Source of the DNA: Flavipsychrobacter sp.
Lineage (GTDB): Bacteria; Bacteroidota; Bacteroidia; Chitinophagales; Chitinophagaceae
Reading direction: 5' to 3'
DNA: 64,000 nucleotides
Assembly: GCA_016786665.1 (NCBI GenBank)
Contig: JAEUVZ010000018.1
Coordinates: 21,195 to 85,194 of the forward strand
Below, piece after piece: positions 52,847-61,384 of this stretch. Both the position numbers and the translations under genes were made by a program. Numbering within the stretch: position 1 is the first letter of the stretch; each line of letters begins with the position of its first letter. The notes under the pieces are model-generated. The model had not been told where the DNA came from. It ran no database searches and saw only the letters and a program-made list of their open reading frames with translations.

Positions 52847-55558
52847 ATGCTTACGGCTAACGAGATCAGGCAGCAGTTCTTAGATTTTTTCAAAGAAAAA
52901 GGACACCATATTGTTCCTTCTGCACCTATAGTGGTGAAAAATGACCCTACCCTGCTATTCACCAATGCGGGTATGAACCAATTCAAAGATTACTTCCTTG
53001 GTAATAAGGAAGCTACGAATAAGAGAGTTGCCGATACGCAAAAATGCCTCCGGGTAAGCGGCAAACACAACGACCTGGAAGAAGTGGGTGTAGATACCTA
53101 TCACCACACTATGTTCGAGATGCTGGGCAACTGGAGCTTTGGCGATTACTTCAAAAAAGAAGCAATAGAATGGAGCTGGGAATTGCTGACTGATGTTTAT
53201 AAAATCCCGAAAGACAGGCTTTACGTTACCGTTTTTGAAGGAGACGCCAAAGAGAACCTGGAAAAGGATAATGAATCGTACGACTTCTGGAAAGCACTGA
53301 TAGCAGAAGACCGCATCCTGATGGGCAACAAGAAGGATAACTTCTGGGAGATGGGCGATACCGGCCCGTGTGGCCCGTGTAGCGAGATACACGTTGACTG
53401 CCGCAGTGATGAAGAAAGAAAATCAGTAGATGGTAAAGCACTGGTAAATGCCGACCACCCGCAGGTGATAGAGATATGGAACAACGTATTCATGCAGTTT
53501 AACCGCCAGAAGGATGGCTCGCTGCAAACACTTCCTGCACAGCACGTAGATACAGGTATGGGCTTCGAGCGTCTGGTACGTGTACTGCAAGGAAAACAAA
53601 GCAACTACGATAGCGACATCTTTACCGGTACTATCGCTGAAATAGAAAAGATAACGCACAAGAAATACGGATACACGGACAGCAAAGCTGACATTGCGTT
53701 CCGTGTTATCTCCGACCACATCCGTGCCATAGCATTCACTATTGCTGACGGACAGCTACCTTCCAACACAGGTGCCGGCTATGTGATCCGCCGCATACTG
53801 CGCAGGGCGGTACGTTACTACTACTCTTACCTGGACTACAAGCAACCACTCCTTCATCAACTGATGCCGGTACTGGCTACGCAGTTCGAGAATGTATTCC
53901 CTGAGCTGCACAAGCAAGTAGACCTGGTGAGCCGTGTGGTAAAAGAAGAGGAAGAAGCATTCTTAAGAACATTGGAAAAGGGTTTAAAACGTTTCGGAGA
54001 TTTTTACAATTCTAAAATCCATGAAAGCGTTGAACCTACATTTGACGAAGATGGAAACCCTGAATTCCCGATTGATCCTCTAGCAGAAATGCAACATGCC
54101 GCTTCAAGACGCTATACAATTCCAGGCACAATGGCGTTTGAATTATATGACACATTCGGCTTCCCGCTAGACTTGACTATTTTAATGGCAAGAGAAGTTG
54201 GTTGGGATGTTGACGAGATTGGGTTTCAAGCAGAGATGAAGCAACAAAAAGACCGCAGCCGCGCGGCTACCGCCCTGGATACTGAAGACTGGGTAACAGT
54301 TTCAGAAGGGGGCGCTACCAAGTTCGTTGGTTATGACAGCCTGGAAGCACAGGCTTCTGTGTTGCGCTACCGTAAGGTGAAAGCCAAGGGCAAAGAATCG
54401 TACCAGATAGTACTGGATACTACCCCTTTCTACGCGGAAAGCGGTGGACAGGTAGGTGATACGGGCGAATTGGTGTTTGGCAACGAGACCATACAGGTAA
54501 TAGATACCAAGAAAGAGAACGACCTCATCATACACTTCGCAGAAGTGATACCTGCCGACCTGAGTGTAGGTGTACTGGCGAAAGTAGATGCACCCCGCCG
54601 ACTTGCTACAGAAATGCACCATAGCGCTACGCACTTACTGCATGCTGCATTACGTCAAGTACTGGGCACACACGTGGCACAGAAAGGCTCTTTGGTGAAT
54701 GAAGAACATCTCCGTTTTGATTTCTCCCACTTCGCAAAAGTGAGTGATGAAGAAATGGCACAGATAGAAGAGATAGTGAACAACAAGATACGCGAGAACG
54801 TAGCTGTTGTTATCCGTGAGATGTCTAAAGACGAGGCTGTAGAGATGGGCGCCATGGCGCTATTCGGTGAAAAGTATGGCGACCGTGTACGTGTCGTTAT
54901 CATGGACCCGGAATACTCCATAGAGCTTTGCGGTGGCACACACGTGGGCACTACGGGACAGCTTGGGCTATTCAAGCTGCTGCACGAAAGCGCGGTAGCA
55001 GCAGGTGTTCGCCGCATAGAAGCCGTAAGCGGCAAAGCGGCCTTCCAATACCTGAATGAGAAACTGCACCTGCTGCACCAGATACAGGCGCAACTGAAGC
55101 ATCCTAAAGACCCGGTGAAAGCCATAGAAAAACTACAGGAAGATAAAGCCCAACTGGAAAAAAGCGTGGAAGCCATGGAAGCACGCCAACTGGTGGTGAT
55201 ACGTAATGAGGTACTCACTAAAGACGAGGTGGTAGGCGATGTAACTTTCGTGGCCGATATAGTGAACGTGAGCTCCGCTGACGCGCTGAAGAAACTCTGC
55301 CTGGACATTAAACATCACGTAAATGACCACGTAGTGGTACTGGGCGCTAATATAGACGGCAAACCCTTTGTAGCTGTGGGTATAGATGATAAGGTAACCG
55401 CCGCCAAGGGCCTGGATGCCGGCAAAATCATAAAAGAACATGTAGCCCCGCTCATTAAAGGTGGTGGTGGCGGCCAGAAGAGCCTGGCTACTGCCGGCGG
55501 GCAAGACGTGAGCGGGCTGCAGGCTGTGATAGACAAGGTGAGAACACTACTGAACTAA
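52847..55558 (+). CDS. alaS: alanine--tRNA ligase
   Basis: 903 aa. Charges tRNA-Ala. Motifs: NEIRQQFLDFFKEKGHHIVPSA at the start, FTNAGMNQFKDYFLG, CLRVSGKHNDLEEVG, TGMGFERL; editing domain MHHSATHLLHAAL (HxxxH zinc) and CGGTHVG; C-terminal DHHA1 oligomerisation domain (GGGGGQKSLATAGGQDVSGL). A segment of ~280 bases, 53963-54240, encoding residues ~373-465 uses a very different codon set and is A/T-rich, although the frame and key residues are intact. Terminator at 55580. ATG 52847 starts the usual MLTANEIRQQF. Confidence 0.96.
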   Translation: MLTANEIRQQFLDFFKEKGHHIVPSAPIVVKNDPTLLFTNAGMNQFKDYFLGNKEATNKRVADTQKCLRVSGKHNDLEEVGVDTYHHTMFEMLGNWSFGDYFKKEAIEWSWELLTDVYKIPKDRLYVTVFEGDAKENLEKDNESYDFWKALIAEDRILMGNKKDNFWEMGDTGPCGPCSEIHVDCRSDEERKSVDGKALVNADHPQVIEIWNNVFMQFNRQKDGSLQTLPAQHVDTGMGFERLVRVLQGKQSNYDSDIFTGTIAEIEKITHKKYGYTDSKADIAFRVISDHIRAIAFTIADGQLPSNTGAGYVIRRILRRAVRYYYSYLDYKQPLLHQLMPVLATQFENVFPELHKQVDLVSRVVKEEEEAFLRTLEKGLKRFGDFYNSKIHESVEPTFDEDGNPEFPIDPLAEMQHAASRRYTIPGTMAFELYDTFGFPLDLTILMAREVGWDVDEIGFQAEMKQQKDRSRAATALDTEDWVTVSEGGATKFVGYDSLEAQASVLRYRKVKAKGKESYQIVLDTTPFYAESGGQVGDTGELVFGNETIQVIDTKKENDLIIHFAEVIPADLSVGVLAKVDAPRRLATEMHHSATHLLHAALRQVLGTHVAQKGSLVNEEHLRFDFSHFAKVSDEEMAQIEEIVNNKIRENVAVVIREMSKDEAVEMGAMALFGEKYGDRVRVVIMDPEYSIELCGGTHVGTTGQLGLFKLLHESAVAAGVRRIEAVSGKAAFQYLNEKLHLLHQIQAQLKHPKDPVKAIEKLQEDKAQLEKSVEAMEARQLVVIRNEVLTKDEVVGDVTFVADIVNVSSADALKKLCLDIKHHVNDHVVVLGANIDGKPFVAVGIDDKVTAAKGLDAGKIIKEHVAPLIKGGGGGQKSLATAGGQDVSGLQAVIDKVRTLLN

Positions 55559-55579
55559 CACCAGATATCTTAAACTACC

Positions 55580-55612
55580 AAGCGGCTGCCTCCCAAAGGG
55601 CAGCCGCTTCGC
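55580..55612 (+). terminator. terminator of alaS
   Basis: AAGCGGCTGCC pairs with GGCAGCCGCTT around TCCCAAAG; followed by CGCTTTGG, a weak T-run. Confidence 0.75.
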
Positions 55613-55647
55613 TTTGGTACCAAACGCAGATGAATTAGATGGACGTA

Positions 55648-55670
55648 ATTTTTTGACCGGTCGAAAAAAT
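55648..55670. promoter_or_regulatory. near-perfect palindrome in the alaS - 55826 gap
   Basis: ATTTTTTGACCGGTCGAAAAAAT, an inverted repeat centred on ACCGGT with one unpaired base per arm (GACC/GGTC then G versus C). It is not followed by T-runs in a terminator position for a gene, so it may be an operator for a dimeric repressor. No known consensus recognised. Confidence 0.45.
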
Positions 55671-55825
55671 AACTTCTAATCGCCATCAGTTTATCCTTAT
55701 TTTAATCCGTTTGGTGCCTGATTATTACCGATTTGTCAGAATCCGATCATAATGCAGTATATTTATTCATATTTTAATGGTCGCAACACACCATTAAAAC
55801 GTTCAGAAAAATAATTCAACACTTT

Positions 55826-58800
55826 ATGACGAACAGATACAAACGTATTATTCTCTCCGCATGCTCGCTATTGATGGCGTGGCTGTTTATTTTCAGCTCT
55901 GGCGGACCTGGCCCCGGCTATACGGGCGCACCATTTGATGGGCAGACGTGTGGCGGTTGCCATGGCGGGGGCTCCTTTGGTACCGCACTAAACGTGCAGC
56001 TGCTGAGCAGCGGCGTGCCGGTAACCACTTACCTGCCCGGACAGTCGTACACGCTGCGCATAGCCGTTGCAGGTACCAGCCCCGAGCTGGGCTTCCAAAC
56101 GACAGCAGCATACCAGACCTCTAATGTGAACATCAACAACTGGGGTACACTCCCCCCCAACACGGCCAACGTAGCGGGTGGCGGGCACAATTACATTCAG
56201 CACAGCACACCGCTTACGGTAAGCACTATAGATATACCCTGGACGGCACCGGTAAGCACCAATACCGTGATGTTCTACACCGCTGCCAACCGGGTGAATG
56301 GCAATAACAACATCCTCGGCGACCAGGTAGTTTCCAACAGCATTTCCATCCAATCGGGATGCGCCCCGATTAACCTGAGCCCGGGCACATTGCCAGCAGG
56401 CACCGCCGGCACCGCATACAACCAGACCGTTTCGCAAAGCGGCGCTACCGGCACCCCAGCATGGGCGGTATCTACCGGCACGCTGCCTCCCGGCCTTACG
56501 CTGAACACCACCAACGGACAGATAACCGGCACCCCTACTACCAATGGCACCTATAACTTCACCATTACCGTAACCGGCGGCAACGGCTGTACCGGTTCGC
56601 AGGCATACAGCATTGTTATTACCTGCCCTACCATTACGCTGAACCCAGCCACGCTGCCGGGCGGCACAGTAGGCACCGCCTACAACCAAAGTGTAACCCA
56701 GAGCGGCGGCACGGGCACCTACAACTATACCCTTACCGGCACCCTGCCTCCCGGTGTTACCTTCAGCAATGGCACCTTCAGCGGAACGCCTACTACGGCG
56801 GGCACGTATAATGTAACGGTAACCGCCACCGGCAACGGTACCTGTACCGGCTCCCAATCGTACAGCATTGTTATCGGTTGCCCTACCGTAACCGTGAGCC
56901 CGGCTACCATACCTACCATGACCGTGGGAACAGCCATCACGCCACAGACATATACCCAGACCGGCGCTGTTGGTACAGTTACGTGGTCGGCTACGGGTTT
57001 ACCCGCGGGCGTTACCATCAACCCCACTACCGGGCAACTTACCGGCACCCCTACCGCTGCCGGCACCTTCAATATTACCATTACCGCAACGGGCAACGGC
57101 CCCTGCAGCGGCTCACAGGTATTCAACAATACCGTAGTGAGCTGCCCTACTGTTACCGTTAATCCCGCGTCGCTACCGGCCATGACCGTAGGTACCCCGT
57201 TCAGCCAGGCACTTTCTCAAACCGGAGGTACCGGTACATTGACCTGGGCCGTGACCGCAGGCACTATACCCGCAGGCCTTACCCTCAATACCACTACCGG
57301 CGCTATTACCGGCACCCCTACTACATCAGGAAGCTATTGTTTTACTGTAACCGTTACCGGAACTGGGCCCTGCTCGGGCAGCCGTCAATATTGCGGTACC
57401 GTCAACTGCCCTCCTATTACCATTAATCCCGGAACGATTGCATCGAACATAGTGGTAGGCAGCACGTACAGCCAGCAATTTACCCAAACAGGCGGTACCG
57501 GTACCTTTAACTGGACCAGCTCCGGCAACGTACCCACCGGGCTTACCCTCAGCGGTACGGGGCTTCTTTCGGGCACGCCTACTACCAATGGCAGCTACAC
57601 CTTCACCATAACCGCTACCAATACAACATCGGGCTGTACCGCTTCACAATCGTACACCGTAACAGTAGGCTGCGACCCCGTAGTTATCACCCCATCGACC
57701 ATGCCGAATGTGCAGGTGAATACCCCTTACAACCAAACCGTATCCCAAACCGGCAACTTCGGTACGTGGACATATACGGTAACGAGTGGCACCATACCTA
57801 CCGGCCTTACCTTTAACAACGGCGCAATTACCGGTACTACTACACAAGCCGGCACCTATACCTTTACCGTAACAGGCGTGAGCCAGTATGGATGTACCGG
57901 CAGCCAGTCGTACACGATAGTGGTGGGTTGCCCTACGATAGCGCTGAACCCCGGAACGGTGCCTAACGCACCTATCGGGCAAGCGTACAACCAGGCCCTG
58001 ACGGTAACCGGCAGCACCAATACCTTCACCTTTGCCGTAAGCTCGGGCACGCTGCCCACGGGCATTACGCTGAGCACGGGCGGTGTACTGAGCGGCACAC
58101 CTACCGTAGCGGGCAGCTACACCTTTACCGTAACCGCTACCGACAACTTTGGCTGCAGCACCTCTACTACGTATACCATAGTGGTAGCCTGCCCTACCAT
58201 AGCACTGAGCCCCGGCACGCTGCCCCCCGGCAACGTAGGGTTCGCCTATAGCCAGACCTTTACAGTGACCGGCAGCACCAATACCTTTACCTATACCAGT
58301 ACCGGCGCACTGCCCCCGGGCCTGACACTAACCACCGGCGGCGTACTGGCGGGCACACCTACCACGGCGGGCACGTATAACTTCACCGTAACCGCTACCG
58401 ACAGCTATGGCTGCACCACACAAACTACGTATACCGTTATCATCAGCCCGTGCGCACCATTAACCATCAGCCCCACGAGCCTGCCTGACGACGAAGTGAA
58501 TACCACGTACACCCAGAACATGACACAAACGGGTGGTACCGGTACCATTACCTGGTCGGTGACGGGCACACTGCCTCCAGGCATTACTATCAACCCGACG
58601 ACGGGCGTTGTTTCCGGTACGTCTACCGCTACCGGCACCTACACCTTTACCATTGTAGCTACAGATGGTATCGGCTGCACCGGCACACTGACAGATACTA
58701 TAGACATTACCTGCCCGAATATCATCCTGTCGCCCAATACCGTAGTGACTGACACTGCGGGCGAGCCTTACAACCAGGCCATATCGCAATTTGGCAGTAC

Positions 58801-59518
58801 CAGTTTCAATATTACCTACTCGGTAACCAACGGCTCGCTGCCTCCCGGCATTACGCTTTCTTCCAATGGCGTGCTTTCCGGCACCAGCAATGCGCTGGGT
58901 TCTTATACATTCACCATAACCATGGTTGATGAATTTGGCTGCACCCAATCCATCACGTATACACTGGATGTGGTATGCCCGGTTATCACCATTGACCAGA
59001 CCACACTGCCCGGCATGAACACCAACACTCCGTACAGCACCACCCTTACCCAAACAGGCGGAACTCCGCCGTTTACCTATACGCTCTCCGGTGGCGCGCT
59101 GCCCGGCGGTATAACACTGGCGGCAAACGGACAACTATCCGGCACAACGGGAGATTATGGCAACCACTCTTTCACCGTTACGGTGACTGACGACAATGGC
59201 TGCACCGGCACACAGACCTTCTCCATCTTTGTGGACTGGCCGGTATCGGTGAAAGGAGTAGTGGCCGAACAGGAAACGGTAGTGCTGATGCCGAATGTAG
59301 TGACCGGCGCGACCGTGGCTCTTATAACCGCCCAGTCGGCAGCAAAAGTAGAAATACGCGTTGTGGACATAACCGGTAAAGAAGTGTACCGCACACAAGC
59401 TGCTGTAACCGCCGGATCGAATAAAATTCCGCTGGACATGAGCAACCTGGCTGCCGGCGCCTATACCCTGCACATAAAGCCACTGGCGGTAAAACCAGTA
59501 AAATTCATTAAACAATAG
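55826..59518 (+). CDS. giant secreted protein: CxxCH domain, eleven Ig-like (He_PIG-type) repeats, T9SS type A C-terminus
   Basis: 1230 aa. After a signal anchor (LSACSLLMAWLFIFSSGG) comes PGYTGAPFDGQTCGGCHGGGSFG, with one CxxCH haem-type motif, part of what is annotated as the 'choice-of-anchor V' domain (to ~170). Then eleven repeats of ~80-90 aa, each opening like ITLNPATLPGGTVGTAYNQ, containing GTLPPGLTL and ending in TGTPTTNGTYNFTITVT, i.e. putative Ig repeats. The C-terminus KVEIRVVDITGKEVYRTQAAVTAG...AAGAYTLHIKPLA is a T9SS type A sorting domain. Exported to the surface. Whether haem is bound is not known; one motif alone is weak evidence. Confidence 0.85.
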   Translation: MTNRYKRIILSACSLLMAWLFIFSSGGPGPGYTGAPFDGQTCGGCHGGGSFGTALNVQLLSSGVPVTTYLPGQSYTLRIAVAGTSPELGFQTTAAYQTSNVNINNWGTLPPNTANVAGGGHNYIQHSTPLTVSTIDIPWTAPVSTNTVMFYTAANRVNGNNNILGDQVVSNSISIQSGCAPINLSPGTLPAGTAGTAYNQTVSQSGATGTPAWAVSTGTLPPGLTLNTTNGQITGTPTTNGTYNFTITVTGGNGCTGSQAYSIVITCPTITLNPATLPGGTVGTAYNQSVTQSGGTGTYNYTLTGTLPPGVTFSNGTFSGTPTTAGTYNVTVTATGNGTCTGSQSYSIVIGCPTVTVSPATIPTMTVGTAITPQTYTQTGAVGTVTWSATGLPAGVTINPTTGQLTGTPTAAGTFNITITATGNGPCSGSQVFNNTVVSCPTVTVNPASLPAMTVGTPFSQALSQTGGTGTLTWAVTAGTIPAGLTLNTTTGAITGTPTTSGSYCFTVTVTGTGPCSGSRQYCGTVNCPPITINPGTIASNIVVGSTYSQQFTQTGGTGTFNWTSSGNVPTGLTLSGTGLLSGTPTTNGSYTFTITATNTTSGCTASQSYTVTVGCDPVVITPSTMPNVQVNTPYNQTVSQTGNFGTWTYTVTSGTIPTGLTFNNGAITGTTTQAGTYTFTVTGVSQYGCTGSQSYTIVVGCPTIALNPGTVPNAPIGQAYNQALTVTGSTNTFTFAVSSGTLPTGITLSTGGVLSGTPTVAGSYTFTVTATDNFGCSTSTTYTIVVACPTIALSPGTLPPGNVGFAYSQTFTVTGSTNTFTYTSTGALPPGLTLTTGGVLAGTPTTAGTYNFTVTATDSYGCTTQTTYTVIISPCAPLTISPTSLPDDEVNTTYTQNMTQTGGTGTITWSVTGTLPPGITINPTTGVVSGTSTATGTYTFTIVATDGIGCTGTLTDTIDITCPNIILSPNTVVTDTAGEPYNQAISQFGSTSFNITYSVTNGSLPPGITLSSNGVLSGTSNALGSYTFTITMVDEFGCTQSITYTLDVVCPVITIDQTTLPGMNTNTPYSTTLTQTGGTPPFTYTLSGGALPGGITLAANGQLSGTTGDYGNHSFTVTVTDDNGCTGTQTFSIFVDWPVSVKGVVAEQETVVLMPNVVTGATVALITAQSAAKVEIRVVDITGKEVYRTQAAVTAGSNKIPLDMSNLAAGAYTLHIKPLAVKPVKFIKQ

Positions 59519-59544
59519 TATTGCTTATAATTGCTGCACCTTCA

Positions 59545-59578
59545 GTGCCCGGCGAGTATTCGCCGGGCACTTTTCTTT
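59545..59578 (+). terminator. rho-independent terminator after the Ig-repeat gene
   Basis: GTGCCCGGCG and CGCCGGGCAC form a 10-bp stem around AGTATT, followed by TTTTCTTT. Confidence 0.88.
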
Positions 59579-59620
59579 ATGGCACGATAGTTTTATTACT
59601 AGTGAAAACATGCTTTAATT

Positions 59621-59809
59621 ATGAGAACGACAAGATTATTGGCCCTGGCCGCCATTGGGGCGGGAGTAGCATTGCTTTTTACTACTAAGAAAGGCAAGGC
59701 ATTGCGCAGTGATATTGCCGACAAATCCGGCGAATTACTGAAGAGATTGAATACGTTTGCGCACGAAAATGGCAAAGAAGGCCTGAAACGCGCCAAGCAA
59801 CTGGTGTAA
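59621..59809 (+). CDS. small YtxH-like protein
   Basis: 62 aa. A hydrophobic N-terminal helix (LLALAAIGAGVALLF) ends in TTKKGKALRSDIADKSGELLKRLNTF, the TKKGK/LRxDIxDK pattern of YtxH-type proteins, with a charged amphipathic C-terminal half. Such proteins are probably anchored in the inner membrane and are stress-related in some bacteria; function here is unknown. Between two terminators, so likely its own transcript. Confidence 0.7.
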   Translation: MRTTRLLALAAIGAGVALLFTTKKGKALRSDIADKSGELLKRLNTFAHENGKEGLKRAKQLV

Positions 59810-59854
59810 CCACCCACCAACGAGCAACAGACTCGTTACAAACAGATTTTCTCT

Positions 59855-59896
59855 ATAAAGGAGCAGTGGCCGCAGGCCCTGCTCCTTTATATATAT
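59855..59896 (+). terminator. terminator after the YtxH-like gene
   Basis: ATAAAGGAGCAG pairs with CTGCTCCTTTAT (12 bp) with an inner GGCC/GGCC pair; followed by ATATATA. Confidence 0.8.
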
Positions 59897-59965
59897 ACCC
59901 ATAAGTGCATCATGCATGGGTATAGCGCACAATTCATTATTTTTATCCCATTCTAAATAAGGAAA

Positions 59966-61366
59966 ATGGGTTGGTTAGATAAGCTGCTGGGTAAAACGGA
60001 TACTGTAAAAGAGACGGAGGAACGCAAAGAAACGGGCGGGAACTATACCCCTTCCAACGGCGCTGTGTTTACGTTGCCCGGACTGGAATCGCACCGCTTT
60101 GGACGGTATAGCGACAACAACAAAACGCAAAAGAAAACAGAAAGCTGGTACCGGGCCGAAGACCGCTTTAAAGAAAAGAACTACACAGAGGCATTTGCTT
60201 CGGTGTTTGATTACCTGAGAGATGATGTGGAAGACAACCTTCAATTTCATTCGGAAGGGAAGAATTTTACGTTTGACCTGGTGCAGGGCTCCAAGAAGGT
60301 ACATGGCTCGTGCGATGGTGAAACCATTATAGCGCGTGTACCCCTGGTAAAAATGAGCGTGCCAGCTACCGCTGTGATGCGCCGGCTGCTGGACATTAAC
60401 TTTAATCTTTTTTATTGCCGGAGCGCGATGGACCAGGACGACATACTTTACTTTGTGTTCGACTCCGGTGTTACCTCAGCCAGCCCAAATAAACTGTACT
60501 ACGCCCTGAAGGAGATGGCCACCAAGGCCGACCGCCTGGACGACATGCTGCTGGAAGACTTTGAGAGCCTGATAGAAGCGGGCACCGACCACATACAAAA
60601 ACAAGAGAATGCGGTACTGGAAGTGAAATACGGCTTTTTCAGGAAGTGGATAGAAGAGGCGATGAGCAAAGCCGCCGACCTGAACGCCGATTCATTCTCC
60701 GGCTCTATATCCTACATTTTCCTGGCGCTGATATACCGCATAGAATTCCTGATAACCCCGTACGGGAAGCTGATGAACACCATGGAGAAAATCAGCGGAC
60801 TATACTGGAACAAGAAAGAGGAAATACCCCTGGTAGAACGCAACCAAATGATGAAGGATGCGATAAAAAAACTACTGGACATAACGAAAGAGGAGTTTGC
60901 CGCCAGCGTGTATAACACCAAGGCGACCTTTGCCATTACCTCGCCCCCACTATGGGATAAACTACAGGAGTACATCGTTAACTCCAATAAGGACAGCGCC
61001 TGGTATGTAGATAATAAATACCCTGACCTGGCGCTTATTATTACCGAGTATGGCATGGTATACAATCATTTTGTACACAGCATGCCGCGTGTGATGTCGG
61101 ACCTATCGCAAGTGTATATGGCGGTGCTGCACTCCGACTACTTTGAGGCACTCGGCATGAAGCCGCTGTTCTACAACCGGGAAAAGCAAGAACTAAACAA
61201 AGCCGCCATAGAGCGGGCCACCAAAGACGCACTGGGGCGCTACCAGGATAAATACCGCGAAATGAACTGGAACTACGCGGCTATAAAATACACTTCATTG
61301 TACGATTTCCTTATCTCGTTCAGCGACCAACTGGCCCACCTGAACATGGACACGAAACGATCTTAA
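59966..61366 (+). CDS. uncharacterised 466-aa protein with a YbjN/type III chaperone-like N-terminal domain
   Basis: No signal peptide. Residues ~69-200 show the YbjN/CesT-like arrangement: an opening helix (NYTEAFASVFDYLRDDV), three strands (KNFTFDLVQGSKKVHGSCDGETIIARVPLVKM), a helix (AVMRRLLDINFNLFYCRSAM), a strand (DDILYFVFDSGV) and a long helix (KLYYALKEMATKADRLDDMLLEDF). The remaining ~260 residues are helical with no family I recognise. AAGGA-type sequence precedes ATG 59966. It is followed after 18 bases by the protease gene, with which it forms an operon. I suggest, by inference, that the two proteins work together; activity unknown. Confidence 0.72.
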   Translation: MGWLDKLLGKTDTVKETEERKETGGNYTPSNGAVFTLPGLESHRFGRYSDNNKTQKKTESWYRAEDRFKEKNYTEAFASVFDYLRDDVEDNLQFHSEGKNFTFDLVQGSKKVHGSCDGETIIARVPLVKMSVPATAVMRRLLDINFNLFYCRSAMDQDDILYFVFDSGVTSASPNKLYYALKEMATKADRLDDMLLEDFESLIEAGTDHIQKQENAVLEVKYGFFRKWIEEAMSKAADLNADSFSGSISYIFLALIYRIEFLITPYGKLMNTMEKISGLYWNKKEEIPLVERNQMMKDAIKKLLDITKEEFAASVYNTKATFAITSPPLWDKLQEYIVNSNKDSAWYVDNKYPDLALIITEYGMVYNHFVHSMPRVMSDLSQVYMAVLHSDYFEALGMKPLFYNREKQELNKAAIERATKDALGRYQDKYREMNWNYAAIKYTSLYDFLISFSDQLAHLNMDTKRS

Positions 61367-61384
61367 CAAGCAAGGCAGACATCA

